Shown here piece after piece: positions 39,559 through 53,000 of a stretch of DNA of 64,000 nt. Under the pieces are notes generated by a model. The model was not told where the DNA came from. It was given only the letters and a program-made list of their open reading frames with translations, and searched no databases. Numbering within the stretch: the stretch's first letter is position 1; every line of letters begins with the position of its first letter. Location: positions 14,211,001 to 14,275,000 of the forward strand of contig NC_135566.1 of assembly GCF_964340395.1 (NCBI RefSeq), in the 5' to 3' direction. This stretch comes from Glandiceps talaboti. Taxonomy: Eukaryota > Hemichordata > Enteropneusta > Spengelidae. A program made the translations under genes and the position numbers.

Positions 39559-41084
39559 TACTATTAGCCAGGTAACCATAATGTAACTGTTACTGATTTA
39601 GATATGGTATTTGTGATATGAAACTATAATACAGGTTGAGAGAAGTAACTTGCATTTAGTTAGTCAGTTTATTGTGGAGAACTTCACGTTAACTCTACGT
39701 GAACCAACAACCCCACCCACCCCCAACCCAACCACTTACCACCAGTACTAATAACATGACTATAAAATGAAAGTCAAGTTTTTCTGTAAACCAATTTTTT
39801 GGCTTCAAATTTTATGAATTTTCTTGTATCCAAATAATAATTTTCACGTCCAAATGGACAACACAAAACTATCACACTTCTAGGCTAGTTTTCTTCATAA
39901 CAATAATAACAGTATTTAAAGATCAAGCTACCTTTTCCTTTTTTCCTCAACTGTGCAGTCAAAGTTCTGGCTTTAAAACTAAGGCAGATATTGGTCAAAT
40001 AATGAAACTGTTTATCAGTAATCAAAACACTAACTCATTAATTTTCACTTCACTCAAAAAATTCAATGATCATGTTAAAAAACAAATCAAAAAAGGAACG
40101 CACTTTACCATTATGTTCACCATCAGTCAGATTGCTTCCAGGACAACACTATCTCCAATTAGCTTCGGATGCATATGAGGTTGCTTGCCAGGAAGTTCTG
40201 GGCTGATAGGCAGAATTACAAACCCTCTGTGACTTAGCTTTAGTATCCACTAGAGTGGAAGGTCTAACAAAATACTTGTTAATTGAAAAGGGAAATGTTC
40301 CATTTCAACTCAAATAGAAAAGCAAACAATACAGGAAAGTATCACATGGTGTCTGGTTACTATTGTAGCATTCAAACCATACCACTGAAAACAAAAGTTT
40401 TTTTCAAGGATCTCTAGAGGGCGCACTAACAAACTGTACTTACAAGCAGTGTAGATACTGCAACTAAAATGCTACTATCACTTCCACAAAACTTTTTTAG
40501 TGTAATTCATAAAATAAAAAGTTTTCCTGATACATGTATGTCATGTTCTATATAATACAATGCAAGTGTGTTGTGCACATTACAATGTACCGCAAACCGT
40601 ACAGTTTTAATTTAATATTCACACAATGAATAATGTCTGTAACTTACACTGTGAGATTTTAAATACAACGCTGTCACTGTATACGTTATAACTGACATCA
40701 CAGTTAAGCAAAGAAGTGCGATTACAACTGTTCAATAATTCATAATCTCCTTCATATTCAGTTCATGGTCATGTTCATGAACATACATGTACTGTTATCT
40801 GCATTCTAAATATGAATGTTACAAATCCCAGACTACATCAGTCCCACCATACAGATTATACATCACATAATGAATAATGTACCATTATTATACCATTTAG
40901 GAGCTATTAAGTTATTGTCTTTGAACAGCAAATATGGATTATATAACCCGATCACTCTACATCGCAACAACAACCTGTGTCTACATCACAGATTCTGAGG
41001 TACTTGAAATATGGGTAAAAATGTTTGCTATTATATTTCCCCAATGTTCAACAAATTATGCTTGAAGTTGTAAATTATTATATT

Positions 41085-41213
41085 ATTCTCTAATGTTTTT
41101 CGTCTTTCATGGCAAAAATAATCGTGACCTAAGGGTTTGTCATGACGTAGTGACAAGGCCCCTTAGGTCACTCATAATCATATTTTCCTTGGCTACATGA
41201 AGAAAAATATTAG
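41085..41213. repeat. Foldback with a GTGACCTAAGGG...CCCTTAGGTCAC core
   Basis: The core hairpin 41124-41171 pairs GTGACCTAAGGG and TTGTCA with their complements. Weaker pairing continues outward to CTAATGTTTTTCG / TTTTTCTT..TTAG-type flanks. Length and shape fit a MITE. Confidence 0.55.
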
Positions 41214-43353
41214 GGAACAATATAGAATTATACCACTAGTACAAATGCAATTAGATTGGAGTGGACAGACAATACTTAGACAATCAGATATGGACAAAAA
41301 GTTGTCTTTGTGATTGTGCCTCACTATTGACTGTCCTCTTTCAGTTAGAGCAATATTAATACTACTACTACTAGTACTAGGGTCGAATGGCTGATGAAAA
41401 TCAAACTCTAACACACAAAAACAAACGAAAATTGCTCCAAAAACCTATAATTTCTGCGATTGTGATTAGCAGAATCTGGGTGCATGGGATACAAACTGTC
41501 GGTGTACAGTGTGGGCACACTGTCAGGCTGAACAGCGCCCCCATTGGCCACTTAATGACATTATGTGTCTATGGATGCTGAACATGATGGATGTATTTTC
41601 TGACACATTCACATCCTTATCACAGTGTTTGTTCAATAGAGGTCAGAAATCAGTTGGATAGGGAAGTATTATCTGCACAACTTGAGAATATTCCTCACAT
41701 GGATCATCTCAGATTCACTGAAGACACAGGAACTCAATACTTGGCATGTACGTCATCTCTTTAAAACATTGGCAAGAGACTACTGTTCAGACATCTAACA
41801 TATTGAAATTCAATACACATATAAATGTGAATTGAGTAGCTTTATAGTGCAGAAATCCATACAGCAATTCACAAGATGGATGGGGGTTATGACATTACAA
41901 TGAGACATATGTAAACACGGTCAAATGAATTTGTAATGTCTGCTTCCAATGGATCAAACGACTGCTCAGAATTAAAACTAAAGAGAATCACAGCATTGAA
42001 GAGGATATCAACTTATTGTGATGCTTTATCAGGTCACGGTAAATCTACTTTTCAAAACTTCCTTTCTCTATGTCCAAATCAATATCGCATTGCCTACAAG
42101 TAAAGATCTGAGAGAAACAGTTGTCTGGCCAAGCTATAGTCCTGCATGCAGACAGAGTATAAAGTTGGGTCTCGATTCTAGCTTAGTATCTACATGTACA
42201 TGTATATGTACATGTAGTCATGAGGGATCACCTGAGAATCAAAATCCCCATATGACTAGATACTAGGCTATCTTGATTCTGATATTGTTCCTTTTCATTC
42301 TCCATCCTATGAACAGCTGTGCTACAAACCAGTACTACCCAACCACTGCCTAATATCAAAGAATTGACAAGCCTAGTGGCCACATATTAGCAATCAGTTG
42401 ACTGTTTACTTGTTCAACATCTCTTTAACTGCAATCTGAATTTAGATGACCCAAGTCACGAAAATCACACATTTTCATAATTTCAAATGATTTCAAATGC
42501 CCCTCCTTAACCAGTTTATGTACATGTATGCTCAACAGCATATCCAATATGGCAGTGTACATTCACATATGTTAAGAAGGGTGGCTTGAAATAAAGAAAG
42601 CTCCAATTTTGGAGATTCTTGGCCCTCCGAACAAAAACTTTTGTCATCAGAGAGATGTGAGATACAATGTAGGTAGCTAGTCAAGTAATTACTAATTTTT
42701 GACAGCTGGCCGTCATATATTTCTATTTGTTATAATGCTGTGCTGGGTGCTAGGAATAGGTAGGACCATGTCAAAATTGAGTCTCGATTGATTCATCTGC
42801 AAGCAGGACTACGTGTATCCAAGTTATAGACAAGATAGTCCTGAACAAAGAATTAGCTTCTCTAACCCTTACAACTCCACTGATAAGATAACACTAATGC
42901 TACAACCTGGGTTTGAGTTATAGGCCTTGAAGGTTAGAATCTAACCTTTGACCTAATGAGTTGACCCCCAAGAGACATGGTCACAGTAGTCAGACAAACA
43001 AGATTAGGATTAAGTTGAAATAACCTCAAAGTCAAATCTCAAACGTTTCGATGTTTGTATCTGTAGCATGTGTTATTTGTTTTTGAACACCTACACAGTA
43101 AAACTGACGAGAGGGAAAAACATATGAATGCACATATATCTAATCTATTTATCCAATTCTTACAAAGAGAACTCAACTCAGACAGATAAAAGCAAAAACA
43201 ATTGACAATATACGAAGGAAATACAGATAAATAAGCCATATTTCTACACCACATTTTAGTCAGAAGGGCAAACATTTTGTATACAATGTCGTATTCATGT
43301 CGTATTCAGTTTTCACACACCATGTCACACATGATAATTATCGATGTCTCTAT

Positions 43354-43730
43354 TAGGCCTAATAAAAAAATTGTGTGGTTCCGCTTACTTGACCCCACCT
43401 AGTTTTTCACCGCCAACCCTAAACTTTTTTTACGTATTTGAGAAAAAAATAATAAAATTGTGAAAATTGTGAAGTCTCGCAAGAAATAGTGGATGTGGAA
43501 ACTGACATCAACTGCAAAAGACGATATAACACTGTTCTTCCGATATGTAACGGCTGTACATCTCATGGGAAGAAACCAATAACACAGGGACTATATGGAA
43601 AACATAACTACCTGAACTAGACACTCACACGTGAAAAAAAATATAATAAAATAAAATAAACAATCTACCTATTAACCGTAATTCTAAAATTGAGCGTAAT
43701 CGGAACCACACAATTTTTTTTTTTTGGCCT
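43354..43730. mobile_element. TIR element family A, full-length copy
   Basis: Ends are inverted: AGGCC, an A-rich tract, then AATTGTGTGGTTCCG; the right end is CGGAACCACACAATT, a T-run and GGCCT. An inverted second copy is at 47483-47879 and shorter relatives at 4180, 31802 and 57062. No coding capacity. Confidence 0.7.
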
Positions 43731-44517
43731 TACTTTGGTATAATATGTTCACTGAATATACAAAATGTCCACCACCATAAAATAATTCCATTCATAGCTT
43801 GTCAAAATCACACTCTGTATCTCCATACACAATACCTACTATATTTCAATAGCTAGTATAAAATTTAATATCGCACATTTAAGATTAAAATGACAACAGA
43901 ACTGAGAATTTTCTATGAGCTAGTAAATTGCATACCTGACCTAACAACACATTGGTCATTGAAAATGCCAAGCCATTCATATTGAGAGAACTGCAATAAA
44001 CAATTTTTGAAATATTGGCACTTGACAATTTTTTTATTATCACCGACACATGTCAACAAACAGGCATTTCTAATCTATTATATATGTATAAGGGAATTTA
44101 AAGAGATTATGAACAGCGGTCTAGCTTTGTGTTTATACAAATTAGTGACAGAGAAGAAAGAGCTGGTACAATTTATACAGTAATACACTGTAAAGGTAAT
44201 TTGGAAGTGAATACTCGTAAAAGATTAGGAGCCTGGGGTACATTGTATGTACTGAATACCCTAAGAACAACATATGATGTAGTTCTGTATATTTTACATA
44301 AAATATTTCAATTGAAGTTATCGTTGTAAACAACTGAATCTACATTTTTCAAGATCTATATTACATACAATTTTATGTCATTATCTTCATGTATACATGC
44401 AAGAATTAGCAGGTATGTACAGATAATATTACTTTATTTAATAAACCCTATAGGTACATGTATGGTTGGTTCGTTTCTTTCTAACTGGTCATCATCAGAA
44501 ATTGATTACATTTTAGG

Positions 44518-44601
44518 GTTGTGTTGTAGATACGACACTGGTAATCCAGCCTTCGGTTTGTGTTGTAGATACGACACTGGTAACCACTAATCCAGCCTTC
44601 A
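44518..44601 (+). repeat. Short tandem duplication
   Basis: TTGTGTTGTAGATACGACAC then TGGTA...ATCCAGCCTTC occurs twice, the second with a 7 bp insertion (ACCACTA). Confidence 0.8.
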
Positions 44602-45159
44602 GTTGACAATGATAGACGCAAACTAAATCTATTGTTCTTCAATGTGGTAGATTACACAAGTGGGTGATAGCGGGTCCTCTGTTGTGTGATTCTAATCACC
44701 CTGTGATCAAGATAGTGTAAACATTGGAAGTCTCAAAACAGCACTGCAAGTTCGTGGAACTCTGTATAAACTAGTTTTCAGAGACACCTCCCTACTGAGA
44801 CTATAATTAAACCAACATCCATTCAATAGCTTATCACTGCTGTATCAACATGTTGGGACAATAGTTTTAGTTTGTGTTTATCTTATAGAAAACCAAAGGT
44901 TCAACTACCAGGGTAAGATTACACGCCATGACATAAATTAAAGTTATAACATTGTCGACATACATGTACATGTATTTAAGAATTGGCAAGTACCAGTATG
45001 CAACGTATGCATAATGTACCGTACAATCTTTGAAGTATAGTTCATTTCTCCCTAAATAAATGATCAAATTGTTTGACGTCCATCATATTTTGAAGACTGG
45101 GGGAGACCTGCGTTGTACGGTAGAGTCAAACTGAACAAGACTCTTCTTACAGCAGGGTA

Positions 45160-45255
45160 AATTTAATCAAACCCAGCCGACACCTGGTGGGTTCGAGCCC
45201 AGGCTGCAGAGGTAAGCAGCATACAAGCTAATACGCTTGACCACCGACAACCCCA
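45160..45255 (-). repeat. tRNA-like segment, possibly a SINE head
   Basis: On the minus strand a B-box-like GGCTCGAACCC and an A-box-like GTGGTCAAGCG are about 40 nt apart, with partly tRNA-like arms. A clean cloverleaf and intact acceptor stem are not seen, so a tRNA-derived SINE or pseudo-tRNA is likelier than a gene. Confidence 0.3.
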
Positions 45256-45872
45256 TGCCTGGATTTTTTCAAATTAATTAAAATAATATATTATACAGTT
45301 GTCAATTTCTATGCTACCATCGTTCATTTCAGACAGCCGACCTTACACAAGTCTGGACACAATTCTCCTGACAATTGATAACCTCACATAAAATTCAGAA
45401 CACTAAAGGTCAAACCACAGACACAGACTGACTATCAAGTGTCAAGTGGAAATACAAGTGTTGAATCAACAAACAATTTGGAATGATATATGGGGTATAC
45501 AATAACAGTAACATTGTTTTGTGATGACTGTATGCTGTACTGAAATGTCATCAACCCCCAGTGTCAGGGGTATGTGTTACATGATATAGACTCTGCTATC
45601 ATACAGTAACGCATGCACTGGCCCCACTGCTACAGTTCTGTAATTTGATTTGATTGACTCGGAACTGAAACACAAAGGTCTACATAGGATGCGTGCAGGA
45701 TTTCAAAACAGTCATACATTTTATTGACCTCATCCTTCCCGTTTTTCTTTGTTGTTACATGTTTTTTGTCAATTACTGAGGAAGCCTGTAGGTGGTGATA
45801 TAAACGTAATGTTGAGGTTTTGTTTTAAGTGTTTGTTGATCTGTTAAATCCTGCTGAGTTCCTCTAACAATT

Positions 45873-46220
45873 AGTCTAGTTCCTATACGATGTGTTACGA
45901 TTAACTACGATCATTTCCACTCATGTTTAGGGAATGTCGTTATTCTAGCACAAAAATCAGTGCTACCCCGACTGCGTTTATATAAACATGATGACGTTAC
46001 CGCGTCCCCACATGATTTTAGTTTCAGACTGGAGAGGTAAAGTTCGGTCTAAAGTAACTATTGCAACTGCCAGTCAAGTTGTGATGGATTACTCCTGACA
46101 TGCGTCGTTTTCCCTCCGCCCAGCTGGGGTAGCACAGATTTGTGTGCTAGAATAACGACTTTCCCATTTGGGTGGAGATGAATCATAGTAATCATAACAC
46201 GTCGTAAAGCAACTAGACCA
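45873..46220. mobile_element. Foldback element with long arms and 9 bp target duplication (Mutator-like, family D)
   Basis: Arms of over 100 bp: left end AGTCTAGTTCCTATACGATG, right end the inverse ...AACTAGACCA. Both carry GTCGTTATTCTAGCACA and GTGCTACCCC. It is flanked by perfect 9 bp repeats CTAACAATT (45864-45872 and 46221-46229). The internal sequence is unrelated to any protein. Confidence 0.85.
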
Positions 46221-46668
46221 CTAACAATTTACCTGGGTTCCTCATTACAAGTACAAGTACAAAACATGTACAAGGCTATGTACAATTTTACTAAGATTAT
46301 ACCACACTTTATACCTACTCTATTACCATAGTTCTAAAAACTTAGCTGATACCAACACATACAATGTATTTCAAACAAAGTTTTCGTTCAGTACACACGA
46401 ACACCCCCATTTCTAATGTCCAACACCTGACATTTCAAGTCAAGCCATGATAAATTAACACAAATTTCTCACTGAAGTACCAACCATTTAGCATATCTAC
46501 TTGTTCACTTATTCAGTCACTAGGCTAACAATACATGTATAGAATCACGTACAAACACTACATGTTATCATCAGGATAAGACTACCCCAGTGCTTGTGAA
46601 GAGACCACTCTCATCCCAATAAAATTTCATGTTGTTCAGTTCGGGCTCCATACATATGTATATATACC

Positions 46669-46851
46669 AGTGTGCCCTCTAAGATTTTAAGCCAATTTGA
46701 CGTGCCACTAACACACACAATTTCTAGCGACACACACCAAAATTTGGTGCTCCCCTATCTCTTACAATGTGGTGACTCACAAGAAATGACAGGTTTTTTG
46801 TTTTGACTCACAACAACAAAATTTGGCTATCATTAGAGGGCACACTGATAC
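46669..46851. mobile_element. MITE with CAGTGTGCCCTCTAA ends
   Basis: CAGTGTGCCCTCTAA at the left is mirrored by TTAGAGGGCACACTG at the right. The interior is T/A-rich without ORF. A diverged piece of the left end (GAGTGTACCCTCTAAGCCAA) recurs at about 24154. Confidence 0.65.
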
Positions 46852-47482
46852 CAACACTGCTTATATTGTATATTTACTGTACATGCATTTAGGTGACAAG
46901 TCAAAATTTTCAAATTGAGATAACATTAACAGATCCCATATTTATCAAAGAATTTCCGACATGTTCTTTAATACCTACAACCAAACTACAAAAGACAATT
47001 CCATCAAATAAATATGAAGATAACAAAAAAAATGATTTTATGATATTTTGGGTATTTCACTACTAAACTTAAAAGCATGTAATTTAGAGCGATTATGCTA
47101 TGTAGAAATAGCCACAGCTATCAATACACATCACGTCTGACCCCGATGATCTTTTTAAATTAAAATCTATTAATAACTAACCATACATTGCAGGTGTTCT
47201 AAAAACCACTGCAGTATACCATGTGATCATAAATTCATGAATTTATCGTGATAGCAATCAGGATTTAGTTCTATTTCATTTATTATGCAAAGGATTGAGA
47301 TTCTGGATCAACAAATTACAAACTAGTCGATGTAATATTTCACAAACCATATTTCTCCCAGTACCAACTAATATCCTGAATGTTCTAATTTCAAATGTTT
47401 TGTACACATAATTATAAAGCACTTGATAAAGTGGTCATATGAATAAGAATTTGGTATCTATTTTGGTTTTTTTTAATTGATA

Positions 47483-47879
47483 TGGCCGAACAATCAAAAT
47501 TGTGTGGTTCCGATTACGTTCAATTTTAGAATAGGTGGGGGTAGGTCGATTTTTTATTTTTTTATTTTTTTTTGTTTAGATATTTTTTTTTTAATACGTG
47601 AGTGTCTATTTCAGGTAGTTATGTTTTCCGTTGTTTTACATATGGTCTCTGTGTTATTGGTTTCATCTCATCAGATGCACATCCATAACAGATTAGAAGA
47701 ACAGTTCTATATTGTCTTTCTATAGTTGAAGTCAGTTTGCGAATCCACTATTTCTTGTGAGACTTCACAATTTTCGTGATTTCATAATTTTTCTCTCATA
47801 TGTTAAAAAAAGTTTAGGGTCGGCAGTGAAAAACTAGGTGGGGTCAAGTAACTGGAACCAAACAAATTTTTTTTGGCCT
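47483..47879. mobile_element. TIR element family A, full-length copy in opposite orientation
   Basis: The reverse complement of this segment matches 43354-43730 along most of its length, including ATAGTGGAT/ATCCACTAT and CACCTAGTTTTTCACxGCC. The 82-codon frame over its left half is transposon DNA read by chance. Confidence 0.7.
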
Positions 47880-48720
47880 AAAACAACTTTACTATATTTT
47901 CCTATGCAAACAAATAATTAACATAAGTTCTTGTTTATCAATAAATTGCAAACAAATTAAAAGTGTATAAAATTGTTTGATATTTATTGTATGGTACACA
48001 TAACAATTTTTCCCCATACTTTTTTTGCAATTTATCGGTTTACAAAGATGGACTTTGTTGATGCTGTTTCAGTGTCTTTGTAGTAGAAAACATCGTAAAG
48101 ATGTTTTACAATTTAAAAATCCAAAATAAGCTCTCCTTTGTCATCCATAATATGGCCAATTACAGACAAAATATTATACATAGTTGATCAAAATGATAAA
48201 GACTGGGTTTTCTTTACTTTAAAAAAAAATCATATTAAAAAAAGACTCACTTTTCACACTGAAAGAATGAATAAGGGAAACATTAAATGTTGATGCGTCA
48301 CGAGAAAATGTTGTACGTCAGTGGTATGTCAAAATGGCTTAGAGGGTATACTGCATGACTTATTCTCACGGTTGAAAGAATACTTAAAACTTAAAGTTAA
48401 AATAATGTACTATACTATTAATTATTATATAAGACGTCTCATGTTGATTCTCTTTCAATTACCTCCGATATGTATTGGCAGAAGGAAATGGCAAAGTGTA
48501 TTATCTCTGGCTAATAAATCATCTAATCCTACTAGCAGCAATCATCTATTTGAGTTCCCCAATCACTTTGATGTTCCACAACAAAATTATGATATAGTAG
48601 ATTGGAAACCACGGCAGTTTACCTGATTTCTTTCTTTCTGTTTAATATAGGAGTTCAGACCGTTCACCAGCCTTTAGTAGAAACATTATGATATACATGA
48701 GCTTACAGACCACCTATGTG

Positions 48721-48938
48721 TGTATTGGTTGTTTGTTTGTTTGTGTGTTTGTTTGTTGTTGTTGTTGTTGTTGTTGTTGTTGGGTTTGTTTGTTTGGGGT
48801 TTGTTTGTTTTTTTGGGGGGGGGTATTTTTTTTACTCATGATTTAGTAAATCTTTTACCACTTGTGCAGATGTAGATATACATGTATAGAGCCCCCCTTC
48901 CCCCCCCCCCAAAAAAAAAAAAAAATAAAAAAAAAAAA
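48721..48938 (+). repeat. Low-complexity GTTT/TTG run, C-run and A-run
   Basis: (GTTT)n and (TTG)n near 48727-48782, further G/T-rich sequence, then a C-run and poly-A at about 48900-48940. Confidence 0.85.
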
Positions 48939-49106
48939 ATTAAGATTTTACTGTTCTTTATACTTTGAGTATATTGTCTTGGTTAATCATAATTATTGTT
49001 GGGCGGGGAGTAAATAAATCTGTAGACTATTGTCCAACATCTTTATTTGTTGTTTGTATACAGAGGGTATGTTGTTGTTTGGGGTTGATTGTTTTTATTT
49101 TTGTTA

Positions 49107-49305
49107 GTGGAGGTGGTGGTGGTAGTAGTGGTGGGGGTAGGGGTGGGGGTGGTGGAGTTGATAGTGGTGGAGGTGGTGGTGGAGTAGGTGCATGTAGTGG
49201 TGGATTGGTAGTTGTGGAGGTGGTAGTGGTGGAGGTGGTGTTGGTAGTGGTGTTAGTCGTGGTGGAGGTGGTTGGGTTGGTGGTTGGTGGTGGTAGGTGT
49301 GTGTG
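49107..49305 (+). repeat. GGT/GGA-rich low-complexity stretch
   Basis: About 200 bp of GGTGG-type sequence with many GGG/GG runs. The Gly/Val-rich frame across it is an artefact. Confidence 0.9.
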
Positions 49306-49829
49306 GGGTGTGAGGGGAGGGTTTAATCTGTTGCCTATATCATTCCAAAATCAACCTTCTAAATGTTATTGATTCCCTTGACACATTACTTTATCTATAA
49401 TAACCTTCAATTGATATCTACCAACATCAAATTCATGATCAGTGGTACATACAACTTCCCTAAATGTTTACTGACTTGTGACTAAAGACAAAGCAAACCA
49501 ACATTCTACAGAGATGACTGAGCAAACACTAAAGCTCCAAACCCAACCAAACGTTACAGTGTCTTGTTTAGACCAGTCTCAGAGTAAAGGAATTCTTATT
49601 TTACAGGGTGCACACCCACTACTCAGTCAGGTCTACTTCACAAAAACTATCAATCAGGTCACTGAGGTATAACTTAGTTCCTACCTTGTCGACAAGGTAA
49701 ACAAACCCCTCAGGAGATACATACATACTGTACTGTCACCACACAGAATACCCAGAGAAAATGCTGACTTCAGAAGTCATTAAATTTGTCGATTTTTGTG
49801 GTATCAGCCTCAAACTACATTTTGTAGAA

Positions 49830-50050
49830 TACTGTAAACCTAGATATTTTCACTTTTACAAAATTTTACAATTTTAGTACAGTCTTCAGCTAGTTCTCAA
49901 ACATAATTTTTTACTAATTACCAGATTGCCACATTGCTTTCATGTACAGGAAGGAAGGCATTCAAGTCACTAACTATTTTTGCGTTTCTATTTTCTAGCA
50001 AAATTAGTGAAAATAAATCTTTTAGCGAAAATTTCCAGGTTTTACAGTAT
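49830..50050. mobile_element. TIR element family B
   Basis: Ends TACTGTAAACCTAGATATTT and, inverted, AAAATTTCCAGGTTTTACAG TA. The interior includes TTTTCTAGCAAAATTAGTGA. Copies at 39341-39558 and 23658-23863. A TA target is likely. Confidence 0.7.
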
Positions 50051-53000
50051 CATTCAGGAGGTTGTTCCTCTGTGACAAAATAACACTAGTCACCTTGGGA
50101 AAAGAATAACATGTTCTACATTGTAAAACGAGTCACTTGAAAGTGATCAATAGGTAAAACGAAGTGTAAGATAAATTTGGCCTTTAAGCCTTATTCGGCC
50201 TCTGGACTCCTACATGTATGCCACATCTGACAACCTGATGACAATAACTATAAGTTACTAAATAAAAACACTGGAAAACAAACTAATTGACAAAAAAACA
50301 CTAAAATCACTGTCATATTTCAAATGTAAGAGTTTGACAAATGGAAATATTTCAATACTATTTTGACATTGGACCAACTAAAGCATAATCCAAATTTCTA
50401 ATTTCTTTCTCCCCTCATAGTTATGGGCTTAGGTCAATGACATTTGGTTGGTAACCAAGTACTACTATTATAGTAGTGCCCTACATACATGTATGAACTT
50501 TATAATGTAATAGCTTAACTAGAAAGGTCTCTCTGCTATGTCTGATTTTCTGTTCAAAATGTGATTTGAATCACTGAGTATACAATGTATGGTGCAGTAC
50601 AGGAACACAATGAATGATTTCTATATACAGCATCAATTACCCAGAGATTGACTTGGCTTGATGACTGTATGTTATTTGCCTGAAAATTTGGTCAAACAAC
50701 ATAATACCAAGCTAAAGAGCCAAGTCTCTGGGCTATCAATGTTGCTACATTTGTACATAATTACATTTATGTATCTATGGATGTAGGAACATTTTCTCTG
50801 TTTCTAAGTAGACTGTGTGAGAGGTGAAATTTGGAGCACCAAGCCAGGTGAGAGAAGAAAGAGAGATAATTAGATGGACCCAGATTAGATCCTGAACTGC
50901 TAGTGGGCTGTATAAACTCATTTCCACCAGACAATAGTTGAAAACAAACAACGTCTTGCTAAAGGCACAGTTGTGCTTAAAAATCATGGCAAGCATAATC
51001 CCTTGTATGATGTAGTGAGTTATAAAGCAGTGTATGTTGTTTTTCAAGGCATTTAATTTTCGCAGAAGAAAAGTCCACTACTCAGATTTTTCTTCTGTTT
51101 ACTGAAGTCCTAAAAACCTTTGTAAATTACTAACACTAAACTTTAAGTGTGTGTGTATGTCTTACATGAATGTTATCCAGGAACTGGGATACAAATACAA
51201 ACAATGACAATGAAACATTAGTAAAATACCACAAGAATACTATACAATGCTTGTAATGTTTATACAAGAAAACCACACCAGTGACATATGACAACGGTGT
51301 CTATTTCTCTGGGCTGCGTTTCATTTACATGTCAAAAAAGTGAAATAAAGTAGATCTCCCGAGGATTGCCTGGGGATAATGTGAAGAATGTATGGTTGTG
51401 CAAGTAACATTGTAGGAAGAGTGGCTTTGTTGTAAAGTAAAGCCTTGGAAAGTGGGTTCAAATATCATTGTACAGATTAGAAGTGTCCGACTAAATCATG
51501 TAACAGTTGTAATGTATGTGACAGTGTACACTATCGTACTAAAGCTATGAGCTTAGAAGCCACAGCACACTTTGTTGGAACGTCTACATTTTTCACATGA
51601 TTTTAGTGCTCTGCATTTAAAAAATGTCCAACTACATGATAAAACAAACAGTTATGTACACTACCACACATCATGTAAGTTTTGTCATATGCTTAGAAGC
51701 TATAGTACATGTATACATTTACTCTAGATGTTAACAACGTGTATTGAATCCTAAAGAGAACTCTTGAGATTCGCTGCAGGATAGCACTAGACTGTTCAGT
51801 ATATATGGCTGAAACTTCCAGTATATTTTCAGCATTTCTGTTATGTCAGTGTGTCCATCTACATAATATAACAGTGAATGTACACTATAAACCATCATAT
51901 AATAACCAGGTGTTTTAAAACCACAGTACACATACATGTACCTTGAAGTTTACTGTTACTTTTAGAGTTTTACAAGGTGTAGTATTTCTGTGCAATTATT
52001 GTGTTCTACTTGAATGCTAGCATGTGTTATCAACCAACCACAGATGAAGCTCTCTACACAACATATATATGCTTATTATATTACTGTCCATTGTATTTTG
52101 CTGTGCAAACAGTTTCAGTTTTGTTCCTGAAGTTGTACACGGTGTATGATACTAAACACAAAATGGTAACATTTAGTTTACAAACCCTGCTAGTATTCTT
52201 TGATCATGGCTCAGCTGGGTAACAGTGTAATACTCGCGATTTGCCGAAATTTGTATTTTTGGGAGTACTTGAGAAATATAATAGTTTTATATGAGTGAAT
52301 TGATACAAATTTACATATATTATATATGTTCATAATTTTTTATTGCTTTTTTTGCAAACAGAGAAAGATTATAGTATGAATCCCAATACATGTATTCCAC
52401 AAGACACTCTGTTTACTACCTACACAAAAAAAATTCATTCAAATGCGAGCGGTGTCCTGGTTTAAGGTTAGAGAGCCCTAGGGTTACATTTTATAATTCA
52501 GTTGCAAGTTTCATCATCACTGTCCTGATAGTTGCACCTGCGTTATCAACTTAATTCATTCAATTTGTTTTAATCTTAATTTACTTTCACCACTGTGACA
52601 AGGCAAAATACAATGATTGCATGACAGGTAAAAGTAAAAAACACAATTGTTCAAATTTTATCAGTATTTTGATGTTTTTGATCAACAATTAGCTAAACAC
52701 CTATGATAGTACAGCATACACAAAAACTCTACATACCATGTTACCACGTATTGACGAATCACAGCACAGAAAATGCAGTAAGTGTGTTACAATACAAAAT
52801 CAAGTACATTCTGCCTAAAAAGGATAATAATAATATTTGACAAAATTATCCTAAGAAGTACAGAAATTCTTGGCATATCATAATTTTCATTTCAGACTGA
52901 CATTATTAACATTATCCCTTTTTTAATATCGACTAGGAAAAATTGAATGTTAAATATCGGTTTTGAAATACACAAATGATAATTTGTGAAGAATATTCAT

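Noticed and set aside
47477-47725. An 82-codon plus-strand frame
   Set aside because: It lies inside a family A transposon copy and has no match in the inverted copy.
48965-49372. A 135-codon Gly/Val-rich frame
   Set aside because: Its composition comes entirely from the GGT-rich low-complexity block.
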